Source of the DNA: Microbacterium sp. XT11
GTDB lineage: Bacteria > Actinomycetota > Actinomycetes > Actinomycetales > Microbacteriaceae
DNA: 64,000 nt
Direction of reading: 5' to 3'
NCBI RefSeq assembly: GCF_001513675.1
Contig: NZ_CP013859.1
Location: 249,081-313,080 of the forward strand
A model generated the notes under the pieces. That model worked only from the letters and a program-made list of their open reading frames with translations. It did no database searches and had not been told where the DNA came from. The position numbers and the translations under genes are program-made. Below, piece by piece: positions 8,201 through 17,861 of this stretch. Position 1 is the first letter of the stretch, and each line of letters opens with the position of its first letter.

Positions 8201-8548
8201 GTGTCCACGCCGCTGAACCGCCTGTCGCCCCTCCCGGTGCGAGAGCGTGCGGCGTGCATGTGCGCACAGGGCGGGACGTGCTCGTCGTTCGCGGCCGGAC
8301 ACGCGCTGCACCTGATCCAGGCGCGCCTCGCGTCGGCGACCCCGGCCGGCTGGATCGACGGCATCGTCGAGCAGGCGGATGCCGTGACCGGCGACCTGCT
8401 CGTTCGCACGCTCGACGGCGCGGCGCACGCGCTGTGGAACGGCTCCGGTGCCGCACTCGAGGCGTCAGAGGGCACGCCCGTCGCCCTGCACGAGCAATAC
8501 GGCGTGCTGGCGGTCGGCCGCACGCAGTTCAACGTCGCCGCGGTCTGA
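8201..8548 (+). CDS. Small protein of unknown function
   Basis: A 115-aa protein starting with GTG at 8201, 3 nt after a strong AAGGAGAA. I recognise no family. It has three Cys early (CMCAQGGTC, about 20-28), a mixed middle, and a beta-rich second half (DLLVRTLDG, TPVALHEQYGVLAVG). No signal peptide or membrane segment is seen. It is convergent with the Cys/Met-rich copper-storage-like gene, 19 bp away. Confidence 0.6.
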   Translation: MSTPLNRLSPLPVRERAACMCAQGGTCSSFAAGHALHLIQARLASATPAGWIDGIVEQADAVTGDLLVRTLDGAAHALWNGSGAALEASEGTPVALHEQYGVLAVGRTQFNVAAV

Positions 8549-8567
8549 GACCGCTCCCGGCCTCGGC

Positions 8568-8969
8568 TCAGGCCGCGGCCCGCAGCATGTCCTTCATGGC
8601 GGAGCATGCGTCCATGCATGCCTGGCACGACTGAGCGCACATGCGGCACACGTCGCTGTGATCGGCGTGGGTCATGCACATGTCCATGCACGTCTGGCAC
8701 ATCGCGATGCAGGCATCGAGCATCGCCATCATCGACGCGGGCGTCATCCCCTGCATCCGCATCATCGCGCGCATCATCGTGTTGCACATGTCGGCGCAGT
8801 TCATGCACGCCGGCGCGCAGTCCATCATCTGGGTCGAGCACACCGTACAGGCCTGCTCGCACGCCGCGCAGGCGTCCATGCAGGCCTGCATCACGGCCAT
8901 GTCCATCATCGCCGTGTCGGGCATCGACAGCATGTTCTTCGACATGGCGCCCATCATCATCGAGTCCAT
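8568..8969 (-). CDS. Cys/Met-rich four-helix copper-storage-like protein
   Basis: A 133-aa protein with about 18 Cys and about 33 Met, arranged as repeated CxxxC/CxxC helices (ACMDACAACEQACTVC, ACMNCADMC, CIAMCQTCMDMC, CRMCAQSCQACMDAC). This is the pattern of the DUF326/Csp family, cytosolic four-helix bundles that bind many Cu(I) ions through Cys lining the core. No signal peptide is seen, so a Csp3-like cytosolic store is more likely than an exported one. The start at 8969 has GGAAG 10 nt upstream. A GC-rich palindrome in the leader (8996-9013) may be regulatory. The exact metal is inferred. Confidence 0.8.
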   Translation of the reverse strand: MDSMMMGAMSKNMLSMPDTAMMDMAVMQACMDACAACEQACTVCSTQMMDCAPACMNCADMCNTMMRAMMRMQGMTPASMMAMLDACIAMCQTCMDMCMTHADHSDVCRMCAQSCQACMDACSAMKDMLRAAA

Positions 8970-8995
8970 CGCACACCGCTTCCGTCGTCGAGTCG

Positions 8996-9013
8996 GCGGG
9001 CGGGACCGCCCGC
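8996..9013. promoter_or_regulatory. Palindrome upstream of the copper-storage-like gene
   Basis: Perfect 8-bp arms GCGGGCGG/CCGCCCGC separated by GA, 27 nt upstream of the start codon on the reverse strand. A possible -10 (TACTCT on the reverse strand) lies just upstream. It could be a metal-sensor operator or merely a leader hairpin; the sequence alone cannot decide. Confidence 0.35.
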
Positions 9014-9230
9014 TTGACGCCAGAGTAGTCCTCCGGCACGTCGGCGTCGATGGCCGCCGCATGCCCCGCCCCGCCACGCCCCGCGCGCACTGCGCCCGCG
9101 CCCTTCGCGCACCGCGCCCGCACTGCGCGCGTGTAGCGACGACGTGGTGCCGTGTCAATCCCGTGGCCGGGGCGCCCGTGCGATGCGAGGGTGGACCCGT
9201 TCCATCGAGGACTCAGGAGAGGAGCACGAC

Positions 9231-9458
9231 ATGAGCGTCGGAGACGACATCAAGAACGCTGCCGAGAAGATGGCCGGCAAGGTCAAGGAGGGTGTCGGCA
9301 AGGCCACCGACAACGAGCACCTCGAGAACGAGGGCCGGATGGACCAGACCAAGGCCTCGGCCAAGCAGGCCGCAGAAGATGTGAAGGACGCCGCGAAGGA
9401 CGCGGGCGACGGCCTGAAGGACGCCGGTCGCAACGCGCGCGACGCGTTCGAGCACTGA
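9231..9458 (+). CDS. CsbD-family stress protein
   Basis: A 75-aa, highly charged, Ala/Lys/Asp-rich protein starting MSVGDDIKNAAEKMAGK, with KEGVGKATDNEHLENEG, the classic CsbD motif. The second half (KQAAEDVKDAAKDAGDGLKD) is amphipathic and repetitive. CsbD proteins are abundant general-stress proteins of unclear mechanism. AGGAGAGGAG precedes the ATG. A strong hairpin terminator follows. Confidence 0.85.
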   Translation: MSVGDDIKNAAEKMAGKVKEGVGKATDNEHLENEGRMDQTKASAKQAAEDVKDAAKDAGDGLKDAGRNARDAFEH

Positions 9459-9464
9459 GCTGTC

Positions 9465-9499
9465 CCGTGCGGCCGTCCCGATCCGGGGCGGCCGCACGG
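9465..9499 (+). terminator. Hairpin terminator after the CsbD gene
   Basis: Arms 9465-9480 and 9484-9499 pair at 15 of 16 positions plus one G-T wobble, around a 3-nt loop, just after the stop at 9458. Confidence 0.7.
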
Positions 9500-9580
9500 A
9501 CGGGGCCGGTCGTCCCGGTGAGGGCGGCCGCGCGAACAGGGCCGACAGGAAGGACAGGGCCGACAGGAAGGCGGAGGACC

Positions 9581-9847
9581 ATGCCAGGACGACGGAACAG
9601 CTCGCTGAAGGATCCCGAGCTCTACGAGGAGCTTCGGGACGACGGCGCGTCGAAGGAGAAGGCCGCGCGCATCTCGAACGCGGCGGCGCGCGACGGGCGC
9701 AGCACGGTCGGCCGCCGCGGCGGTGAACACGGCGATTACGAGGACTGGACGGTCGACGAGCTGAAGAAGCGGGCGAAGGAGCTGGGTCTCTCCGGCTACA
9801 GCAGCATGCGCAAGGCCGAGCTGATCTCGGCTCTGAGAGACCATTAG
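9581..9847 (+). CDS. DUF7218/Rho_N (SAP-like) small nucleic-acid-binding protein
   Basis: An 88-aa protein. The N-terminal half reads SSLKDPELYEELRDDGASKEKAARISNAAA, a pattern common in short actinobacterial stress proteins. The C-terminal WTVDELKKRAKELGLSGYSS followed by MRKAELISALR is a Rho N-terminal/SAP-like helix-extended-loop-helix that usually binds nucleic acid. GGAGG precedes the ATG. Upstream, ACAGGGCCGACAGGAAGG occurs twice in tandem (about 9540-9575). The next gene starts 8 nt after the stop. Confidence 0.75.
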   Translation: MPGRRNSSLKDPELYEELRDDGASKEKAARISNAAARDGRSTVGRRGGEHGDYEDWTVDELKKRAKELGLSGYSSMRKAELISALRDH

Positions 9848-9855
9848 GGCGCCGG

Positions 9856-10974
9856 GTGGGCGCTCCCCCCGCGTCCGCGACCACCGCGGAACGCGCCGAC
9901 GGCACTGCGCGCTTCGGGATCGAAGAGGAGTTCGTGCTCCTCGACGACTCCACTCTCATCCCGCTCGCGATGGGTGAGGGGGAACGGGAGCGGATCTCCG
10001 ACGAGCACGCCCGCGGCTCCGTCGTGGCCGAGTATCTGACCTGCCAGCTGGAGTGCATCACCGAACCGGCGCACACGGCGGCGGATGCCGGCGAGCAGGT
10101 GCGGGCTCTGCGAGCCGTCGCCTCCGCGCACGCCGCCACGCACCGCGGCACCGCCGCCCCGTCTGGTACGGCCTTCGTCTCCGCGGGTGGCGTCGTCGTG
10201 TCGCCCTCCGCGCACTACGACGCCGTCGCAGCGCACCTGGGCGAGATCACGAGGGAGCATCAGGTGCAGGGCCTGCACGTCCACGTGGAGGTGCCCGACG
10301 AGGAGCAGCGCGTGCATGCCCTGAACAGGCTGCGCGCGTGGCTGCCGCTGCTTCATGCGATGACCGTGAACGCGCCGTTCGCCCGGGGACGGCACTCCGG
10401 GTTCGAGAGCTGGCGGAACATCATCATCCGTCGTCTGCCGACGTCGTGGTGCCCTCCGCAGTTCCGCGATGCGGCCGACTATCACGCGCGCGTCGAGCGG
10501 CTGGTCGCGCTCGGAGCCATCACCGAGCCGTCGTCGCTCGCCTGGGCCGTGCGCCTGTCCGAGCGCTACCCGACCGTCGAGGCGCGGGTCTTCGACGCGC
10601 AGCTCACTGCGGACGACAGCGTGTTCGCCGCCCTCCTCACGCGGGCCGTCGCCTACTCCGACACGCCGGCAGCCGGCGGCGAGCAGCGGATGGACGAGAT
10701 CGACGCCGCCCTGTGGGCCGCGGCACGGCACGGCCTCGACGCCTCGGTGATCGACCCCGCATCGGACGAGATCGCTGCGGCGCGCACGGTGGCCAGGCGG
10801 ATGCTCGACCTGCTCGGTCCCGTCCTCGACGAGTTCGGCGACAGGGAGTTCGTGGCGCAGCATCTCGAGCGCATCCTCGCAGACGGCACAGGAGCCGAAC
10901 GTCAGCGGCGAGCCTATGCGAGCGGCGGCGTCGACGCCCTCCGCGACCTCTACCGCGCCGGCATGGACGCGTGA
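9856..10974 (+). CDS. Carboxylate-amine ligase, glutamate-cysteine ligase 2 (YbdK) family
   Basis: A 372-aa protein of the GCS2 family, which makes gamma-glutamyl amide bonds with ATP. Landmarks are FGIEEEFVLLD at about 20, CQLECITEP near 63, GLHVHVEVPD near 139, and a long helical C-terminus. Length is normal. The start is the GTG at 9856, 8 nt after the preceding stop. Related YbdK proteins have weak glutamate-cysteine ligase activity, and actinobacteria use mycothiol rather than glutathione, so the physiological substrates are uncertain. Confidence 0.85.
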   Translation: MGAPPASATTAERADGTARFGIEEEFVLLDDSTLIPLAMGEGERERISDEHARGSVVAEYLTCQLECITEPAHTAADAGEQVRALRAVASAHAATHRGTAAPSGTAFVSAGGVVVSPSAHYDAVAAHLGEITREHQVQGLHVHVEVPDEEQRVHALNRLRAWLPLLHAMTVNAPFARGRHSGFESWRNIIIRRLPTSWCPPQFRDAADYHARVERLVALGAITEPSSLAWAVRLSERYPTVEARVFDAQLTADDSVFAALLTRAVAYSDTPAAGGEQRMDEIDAALWAAARHGLDASVIDPASDEIAAARTVARRMLDLLGPVLDEFGDREFVAQHLERILADGTGAERQRRAYASGGVDALRDLYRAGMDA

Positions 10975-11084
10975 CCGGCACGGAGTGGCCCGCCGTGGCA
11001 GGTCGGCAGCGGTGTCAGGACGGAGCGGCGGAGAGACCGCCGGGATCGGCCCGCCGTGGGGGTGGCCCGCAGTAGGGTCGGGCT

Positions 11085-12482
11085 GTGGCAACCTTCGCGC
11101 CCCTTCAGCGTCTGGTCATCGCTGTCGCGATCCTGGCATCCTTCGTGACCTTCCTCGACGGAACGGTCGTCAACGTCGCCCTGCCGGCGATCAGCCGCGA
11201 TCTCGGCGGCGGCATCATCACGCAGCAGTGGGTCGTCGACGCGTACCTCATCACGCTGAGCGCTCTCATCCTGCTCGCCGGCTCGCTCTCCGACGCCTAC
11301 GGGCGCGTACTCGTCATGCGCATCGGCCTCATCGGGTTCGGCGTCGCATCCGTGGCGGTCGCGGCCTCGTTCGATCCCCTCACCCTCATCGTCGCGCGCG
11401 CCGTGCAGGGCGCGGCGGGCGCTCTGCTCGTGCCGAGCTCGCTGGCGCTCATCACCGCCACCATGCGCGGCGACGTGCAGTCGCGCGCGATCGGCGTGTG
11501 GACCGCGTTCACGACGGCCGCGCAGCTGGTGGGGCCGCTGCTCGGCGGCGTGTTCGTCGACTTCCTGTCGTGGCGGTTCGTCTTCCTCATCAACGTCGTC
11601 CCGATCGCGGTGACGCTCGTGCTCCTGGCGCGGCTGCGGCTTCCCGAGCATCCGCGCGGTACGGGGGTCGACTGGTGGAGCGGTGCGCTGTGCGCGCTCG
11701 GGCTGGGCGCGGTCGTGTTCGCGCTCATCGAGCAGCCGGTGCGCGGTTGGGGGTCGCCCGTCATCTGGGCACCCGGCGCGGTCGGGCTGGTGCTGTTCGC
11801 CCTGTTCCTGGTCCGGCAGCAGCGCTCGTCCGCCCCGCTCATGCCGCTGGGGCTGTTCCGGGTGCGCGATTTCGCCTGGGGCAACCTGGCGACGCTGTTC
11901 GTCTATGCGGCGCTGTCGCTCAACGGCTTCGTGATCGGCGTGTACCTGCAGCAGGGCGCCGGGCTCCCTGCCACTGCCGCGGGCCTGGCGAGCCTCCCCA
12001 TGACCGTCCTCATGATCCTCGTCAGCTCGCGCGCCGGAGCCTGGGCAGGCAGGCTGGGCCCTCGGCTGTTCATGACGGTCGGCCCGCTGGTGATGGCGGC
12101 GGGCGCGCTCCTGCTCCTCACCGTCGCCGAGAGGTTCGACTACTGGTGGCAGGTGCTGCCGGCCATGATCGTCATGGGCCTCGGCCTCTCGCTCACCGTC
12201 GCTCCGCTCACGGCCGCGATCCTCGGGGCGATCGACGAGGCGCGCTCGGGCATCGCATCGGCGGTCAACAACGCCGTGGCGAGGGTCGCCGGATTGCTCG
12301 TCGTGGCCATGATCTCGACGATCGTCGGGGGCACGCTCGATCTCGCCGGCTTCCACAGCGCCGCGTGGGTCACTGCGACGCTGGTCGCGGTCGGCGGGAT
12401 CGTCTCGTGGATCGGCATCCGCGGCATCCCCGCAGACGCGGCGGGCGCAGACGGGCCGGCTCAGCCCGCCGGCGCCGGGTAG
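11085..12482 (+). CDS. MFS transporter, DHA2 (EmrB/QacA-like) drug exporter
   Basis: A 465-aa membrane protein with about 14 hydrophobic segments. It shows FLDGTVVNVALPAI in the first helix (motif D1 of DHA transporters), GSLSDAYGRV in loop 2-3 and the antiporter motif region WTAFTTAAQLVGPLLGG near 145. It is a proton-driven exporter of unknown substrates. The start is GTG 11085. Its 3' end overlaps the remnant of a DUF488 gene on the opposite strand by 22 bp. Confidence 0.9.
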   Translation: MATFAPLQRLVIAVAILASFVTFLDGTVVNVALPAISRDLGGGIITQQWVVDAYLITLSALILLAGSLSDAYGRVLVMRIGLIGFGVASVAVAASFDPLTLIVARAVQGAAGALLVPSSLALITATMRGDVQSRAIGVWTAFTTAAQLVGPLLGGVFVDFLSWRFVFLINVVPIAVTLVLLARLRLPEHPRGTGVDWWSGALCALGLGAVVFALIEQPVRGWGSPVIWAPGAVGLVLFALFLVRQQRSSAPLMPLGLFRVRDFAWGNLATLFVYAALSLNGFVIGVYLQQGAGLPATAAGLASLPMTVLMILVSSRAGAWAGRLGPRLFMTVGPLVMAAGALLLLTVAERFDYWWQVLPAMIVMGLGLSLTVAPLTAAILGAIDEARSGIASAVNNAVARVAGLLVVAMISTIVGGTLDLAGFHSAAWVTATLVAVGGIVSWIGIRGIPADAAGADGPAQPAGAG

Positions 12483-12735
12483 CGCACCGACGGGCCGTCG
12501 ACGATCACCCCGCCCGCAGTGAGCGACGCCGCGACCTGCTGACCCGACGGCATGAGGTGCACGACGTCTTCACCGCGCGCGAGAAGGTGGTCGGCGATGA
12601 TGCGGCGGTGGCAGCGCCACCACACGGCCTCGGAGCACATGATCGCCACCGGCTCCGCGGCCGGGTGCACGGGGCCTCGAGCCCGGCCGAGAAGGATGCC
12701 GACATCGCGTAGTCGGCGTAGTCGTGGAGGCTGCG
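12461..12735 (-). pseudogene. Remnant of a DUF488-family gene
   Basis: Only the C-terminal half of a DUF488 protein is present and it is in two frames. One frame reads RSLHDYADYAMSASFSAGLEA (12735 to about 12665). The other continues VAIMCSEAVWWRCHRRIIADHLLARG (about 12650 down). Together they match the family pattern (YADYM...FAAGL...VALMCAEA..RCHR..IADHL). A stop lies directly upstream of the first part, so the N-terminal half is lost. Convergent with and overlapping the MFS gene. Confidence 0.7.
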
Positions 12736-12757
12736 CTTGCGCTACAACCGTTCACCT

Positions 12758-12794
12758 CGAAGGGGAGGAGGGGCGCCGCCCCTCCTCCCCTTCG
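12758..12794 (-). terminator. Strong hairpin after the surface-protein gene
   Basis: A perfect 17-bp stem (12758-12774 with 12778-12794) and a 3-nt loop, 24 bp beyond the stop codon of the LPxTG gene. Confidence 0.8.
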
Positions 12795-12817
12795 CCGTCG
12801 TCAGACCTGCGACGCGG

Positions 12818-15800
12818 TCACGCGCTGCGTCGGCGCCAGAAGGCGATCGACGCGCCAGCCAGCAGCAGCATGGCCGCGAGCCCTGCGAGCCCCCAGGGGA
12901 ACGCCCCGCCCGTGCGCGGCAGCTCGTTCACTCCCGGCGTGCCCGGATGGTTCGGGTCCACCGCGCCGCCGACGCCCGGCTCCTGCGTCTCCGGCTGCTC
13001 CGGATCGGCGTCGCCACCCGGCTCCTGCGTCCCCGGCTCCTCCGGATCGGCGTCCCCACCCGGCTCCTCCGTCCCCGGCTCCTCCGGGTCAGCGTCCCCA
13101 CCCGGCTCCTCCGTCCCCGGCTCCTCCGGATCGGCGTCGCCACCCGGCTCCTGCGTCCCCGGCTCCTCCGGCGTGGTCGAGGTGCGCACGACGACGCCCG
13201 CGTCCCACGTCGGGTCGATGCCCTCGGTCGCCTTCACGTCCGCCCACGCGTACTCCTTGGTGAGCCGCGTGTTGTCCGGCCCCAGCACGATGGTCTGCGT
13301 CAGCCCGGTGGCGGGGTCGGCGTCCGAATCCACGGCGTCGTCCTCCCCGGCATCCGCCGTGGTGAAGGTGTAGACCTTCTGCTGCTCGGGCGTCAGGGTG
13401 AACCGCACGCGGTACTCCCCGGCGGGCAGCTCGTCGAACAGGTAGCGCCCACGCTCGTCGGTGCTCGTCGAGGCGATCACCTTGCCGTCGCGGAGCAGCT
13501 CCACCGTCACGCCGGTCAGCACCTCTTCGTCGTCGTCCTGCACGCCGTCGCGATCCGCATCGATCCACGTCACGTCTCCGATGGCGTAGGTCTTCTCGGG
13601 TTCGGGGTCTTCACCCGGCGTGTTGTAGAGCACGACGTCGGCCGATCCGCCGTCCTCATCCACGACGATGCGGCTGAGCTCGGTCGAGCGCAGGTAGCCC
13701 GACGGTGCCACATCCTCGCGCAGCCAGTACTCGCCCGGCGCCGTGACGACGGGAGTCGCTCCCTCGGCCGTGACGATGCGGCCGTCGACGACGCGCAGGT
13801 CGGTGAGGACCACGTCGCCCTGGTCGCCGGAGAGCACCGAGAACCGGGCGCCCGCGTCGGTGATGAGCTTCGCGGCATCCGTGCTGTCGCGCTTGAGCAG
13901 GCTCAGCGGATAGTCGTTCGTCGGCGTGATGGTCGCGCCCGACGAGCCGATCACATTGGTGATGCCCACGTTCGCGGTGTGGTCGACGACCCGCACCTTG
14001 AAGTACAGGCTCACCGTCTGCCCGCTTGTGAGCCGGCCGCGCTCGAGCGTCACGGTGTCGGCTTCGGCGTCATAGACCGCGGTGAGGTTCGATCCGGGGA
14101 TCTGGTAGGTGGTGTCGCCGCTCGTCTGCCCCGACGACACGTCTCCGGGCGCGACGAATCCGACGAACTCCACACCTGCGGGCAGCACGTCGACGACGTC
14201 CCCGACCATGTTCGTGAACGTGCCATGCGGCAGGAGCTCGACGCGGTAGATGAACTCATCGGTGAGCAGCGCGCCGTCGGCGTCGAGCCCCACCCTCAGG
14301 TTGCCGGTGAACGCGTCGCCCGCGGCGTCGTACACCTGCTTGCGCACCTCCATCTCGTTGCCGTAGCTGGTGGCCGTCGCGCGGGCCTGCGAGGTGTAGA
14401 CGATCTCCTGCCCGTCGCCTTCGTAGCGCGCGGCGTTCGTCACGTCGATGGTCTGCTTGCCCTGCACCACGTGGGTCGGGATCTCGACCGTGATGTTCCA
14501 GGTGCCGGTGAGCGGCTGCGGCGCGGCCGCGCCCCACTCGGCGTTCTTCGGGAAGGCGGCGTTCGGCGCGATCACGAGGTTGCCGTCGGCGTCGATCGAC
14601 AGGTCGAACGTGTCGCCGTCGAGCGGGTAGTTCCACTCGTACCGTCCCGAGATCGACGCGGCGATCTGCGGCAGCGTCTCCTCGGAGACGTCGAGCACCG
14701 AGTGGTCGATCAGGTCCACGATCCGCGAGGAGGCGGCGTCGCCGACGCCCGCGCCGATCGTGAAGGTGAACGGCACCGTGGCGGACGTGCCGGCCGTCAC
14801 CGTGATCGGTCCAGCCGGAGCGCGCTTGGAGAAGCGGCTCGGGTCGTCGACGCCCGCGCTGGTGTCCTTCGGCACGCTGATCGAGGTCGAGACGCCCTTG
14901 GTCTCGTAGCGGTTCTCGGCGTAGACGAAGTACGCCGTGTTGTCGACCCGGTACTGCGACTCGTACACGGTCTCGGATGCCGGCCGTGACGGCAGCGCCG
15001 TGATGGTCGCCGCGGCCGTGAGCGTGTAGGCGGCGGTGACGTCCTTGCCGATGTTGACGTACAGCGAGCGTCCGGAGACGGCGTAGGTGTTGACGTAGTC
15101 GTCCGCCGCGATCGCGGACTCGATGTCTCCCGTCAGACCAGCGGCGGGCTCGAGCGCGATCCGCGTGCCGTCGGCATCGGTGAGCACGAGGAAGTCGGCG
15201 TCGTCGACGTTCCACGAGATCTGGTCCGACAGCGCGTCGCGGATCACGACGTTGCGGTTCAGGGCGAAGGGGCCATCGGCGAAGTCGGCGAAGACGGTGA
15301 GGTCGGCGCCGAGCTTGTAGGTCACGGGGATGCCTTCGCCGAGCGTCGCACCGCCCGGCAGCTGCTCCTGCAGGGCCACGGCTGTCGGGTCGACCGACTT
15401 GGTGAACGCGGCGCCCGTGCCGGGGCGTGGCTGACCGGCGACGGTGCCCGAGATGCGGGTGCTGGTCGAATACTCCTGCCCATCGATCGTCGCCGTGTTC
15501 GTCAGGGCGACGGAGTACGAGCCCCCGTCGAGCTTGTCGACCGCGTCGTACGACTCCTGCAGCCGGTCGCGGATGGCCGGCGAGCGCCGCGGCGTCGGCG
15601 ATCCGCGCCCGGTAGGTGAACGTGTACACCGAGTTCGCCTCGGCGGAGAAGTCGTAGGTGAACGAGGTGCCCGAGATCTCGGGCAGGCCGCTGAGAGCGG
15701 TGTTCACGGGGTTCAGCCCGTTCTCGTCGCGGATCACCCGGGAGCCGGAGAGCGAGCCGTCGACGAAGACGAGATCGTCGCCGAGCACGTCGCCGATCGA

Positions 15801-16463
15801 GACGTCACGGGCATCGGCGCTGGAGACGGTGATCGTGTACGGGATCTCGGCCTCGAGCGCTGCCGGGTCGATGACGACCTCGCCGTCGACGACGGAGTGC
15901 GGGATCGAGACCTGGCCGGCGGTCTTGTTCGCCCAGGTCGTCGTGTTCTGCGGGAAGTCGCCCGGCTCGACAACGATGATGCGCTGGGTCGTCGTCTCGC
16001 CGTCGACCACCCACACCAGATCGCGCGCCTGCGAGGACTCGACCGCGTCGACCGTGAAGCTCAGGTCGAGCACACCCTGGCTGACGTTGCCGGGGAACGG
16101 ATCCATGAACGTCACGACGAGGCGCCCCGCGTCATCCATCGCGAGCGAGCGCACGGCGGTGTTGCCCGCGGGCACCTGCAGTGCGGATGCGGGGATGGTG
16201 ATGCCGTCGGGCAGCTCGATCGCGACCACGGCCCCGTCGTCCATGCTGCCGTAGCCGAGCTGGAAGGGATCGCTCCCGCCCTCGGTCAGCACGGGCGTGC
16301 CGTTGTGGCTGGCTCCCGAGTCGACAGGGAAGACCGAGACCTCGCCGCCTGCGGCGAGCGCGGGCGCGCCCAGTCCGGTGACGATGAGCAGGGCGGTGAG
16401 GACGCCGGCGAGCCAGACCGCCAGGGCTCTGGCGCGCGAACGCGGTGCGATGGAAAGCGACAC
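12818..16463 (-). pseudogene. LPxTG cell-wall-anchored surface protein, one frameshift
   Basis: A gene for a secreted, sortase-anchored protein of about 1,214 aa, read in two frames joined near 15583. Start is GTG 16463 with GGGAGA upstream. A signal peptide (ALAVWLAGVLTALLIVTGLG, cleaved near ALA-A) comes first, then a long beta-rich region of DUF11/SpaA-like repeats. Next is an SdrD-B-like domain (IGDVTWIDADRDGVQDD ... GRYLFDELPAGEY) and a Pro/Glu/Gly stalk of 14-residue repeats. It ends with LPRTG (12908-12922), a hydrophobic helix and WRRRSA. At the join, removing one G restores ALAAIRDRLQESYDAV. No other lesion is seen, so it may be a recent mutation, slippage or a sequence error. Confidence 0.85.
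13001..13168 (-). repeat. Four 42-bp repeats encoding the Pro/Glu/Gly wall-spanning stalk
   Basis: Four tandem copies of a 14-residue unit, EEPGT(Q/E)EPGGDADP, with a degenerate fifth copy after them. It forms the spacer between the folded domains and the LPRTG anchor. Copy number is likely to vary between strains. Confidence 0.85.
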
Positions 16464-16612
16464 GAGTGTCTCCCGTCAAGACATCAGGGGTGAGCGAGGT
16501 TTCCCGCGAGGGCGCCGCGGCACGGCATCCTCGGTGCCGGAGGCGCGCACGCCGCAGCGTCGCACGGAGGGTCCGGCCCCGCTCAGCATGGCGTGACCGG
16601 ATCGCGCCACCT

Positions 16613-17597
16613 CACGTCTGTGAGGGGTCGACGGGAAATGCGGTCGTTTCTGGCAGATTGTGCGACTCCACTGTCGCAGACGGCCGATGGAGGGCGCGGT
16701 ACCGAGCGGGCGACGTGCCGTGGAAGGCGCGGAAGGCGCGGTGCGCCGAGTCCGAAGAGCCGAAGCCCACGCGGGCGGCGACGGCCTCGAACGCGTCGGT
16801 CGTCGTCAGGAGCCGATGCTCCGCCGCCTCGGCACGTCGCTTGCGATGCTCTGCGCGACGGTGAGGTCCTCGGTCCGGAAGAGCCGATGCAGCCGGCGCT
16901 CGGACACGCCGACGGCCCTTGCGATCGCCGAGGGCCCGAGCGACGGGTCGGCGTAGTCACGCTCGATGATGGCCCGTGCGCGGCGCACCACGGCGGCCGC
17001 GGGTTCCTCCTCGGGGAGTGCGTCGGGAGTGAGCAGGCCCCGCGTCAAGCCGATGATCGCGTGCGCGAGGATCTCCGCGTCGCGGGTGCCGTCATCGGGA
17101 GCGGATACGCCCAGCGACCGGACCAACGACGACCACGCGGCCCGCAGCGGCGAGGTGATCGGCGCGAGGAACCGGTCTCCGGGGAGCACGGCGGGGAGCC
17201 GCAAGGCGGCACGCGGGACGACCAGGGTGGCGAGGCGCACGGCCTCGCTGGCGCGCAGACGGAAGGGCGCTCCGGTGTCGACGGCGGTCATCTCGCCGGG
17301 TCGGAGCGGCGGGCGGTCGGGATCGTCGAAGTGGAGCACGCCGCCCTGCACCTCGATGAAGCGGACCAGCTCCTGCGTGCTCGCTGAGGTCATCGAGAAC
17401 GCCGCAGCCGACAGCTCTTCGTAGGCGACCGTGTCGAGCGGCACGGACAGGAGGCGCGCGCGGAAGCGCTGCGGGTCTGCGGGCGTGACCTCGACGTTGG
17501 CCGACAGCCGGCGCGCACCCTCCACGCCGGTCAAGCTGTACACGGTTCGTCGCCCGCGTGAGGCGGCGAGCGTGAGGACACGTGCGTTCACCGACAT
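16613..17597 (-). pseudogene. AraC-family regulator with a frameshift in the DNA-binding domain
   Basis: From 17597 the protein has an AraC-binding-like N-terminal sensor domain (to about residue 180), then the first helix-turn-helix (SLGPSAIARAVGVSERRLHRLF). At about 16856 the frame shifts: the continuous frame ends after SIASDVPRRR. Another frame continues KRRAEAAEHRLLTTTDAFEA, VAARVGFGSSDSAHRAFRAF and HGTSPARYRALH, the second helix-turn-helix and the AraC signature, to a stop at 16613. A one-base loss explains it. As written the product lacks half of its DNA-binding domain. It is divergent from nothing and lies 149 bp upstream of the surface-protein gene on the same strand. Confidence 0.85.
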
Positions 17598-17816
17598 CTC
17601 CCCTCCGCTCCCCAGCCGGAATCGCCAATCTATCGCGGAGTCCGGTCAGCCGATGCGGGCCGGCGTCGGAACTGCGTGCGTTCCGCCGGAACCGAGCCGC
17701 GCAGCCGATCGTGCCGACCGGCATACTGCAACCTCATCACGCGAGGGGCGATGCCCCATCCGGCGAATCCCGCCGTCGCACGAAATGAGCGAACGCATGC
17801 AGAATCCGAGAGGGTT

Positions 17817-17852
17817 CGAGGCGCGCGCCGCATCGATGAGGTGCGCGCCTCG
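17817..17852 (-). terminator. Hairpin after the cystathionine beta-synthase gene
   Basis: Perfect 10-bp arms CGAGGCGCGC/GCGCGCCTCG (17817-17826 and 17843-17852) with a 16-nt loop, 9 bp beyond the stop at 17862. Confidence 0.7.
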
Positions 17853-17861
17853 TCGATGAGA

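Noticed and set aside
9540..9575. Tandem 18-bp repeat as a CRISPR or att site
   Set aside because: Two copies only, in a leader between small stress genes; simple slippage duplication is enough.
12737..14989. Long forward-strand frame opposite the surface-protein gene
   Set aside because: Arg/Val/His-rich antisense product of a well-supported LPxTG protein; high GC keeps it open.
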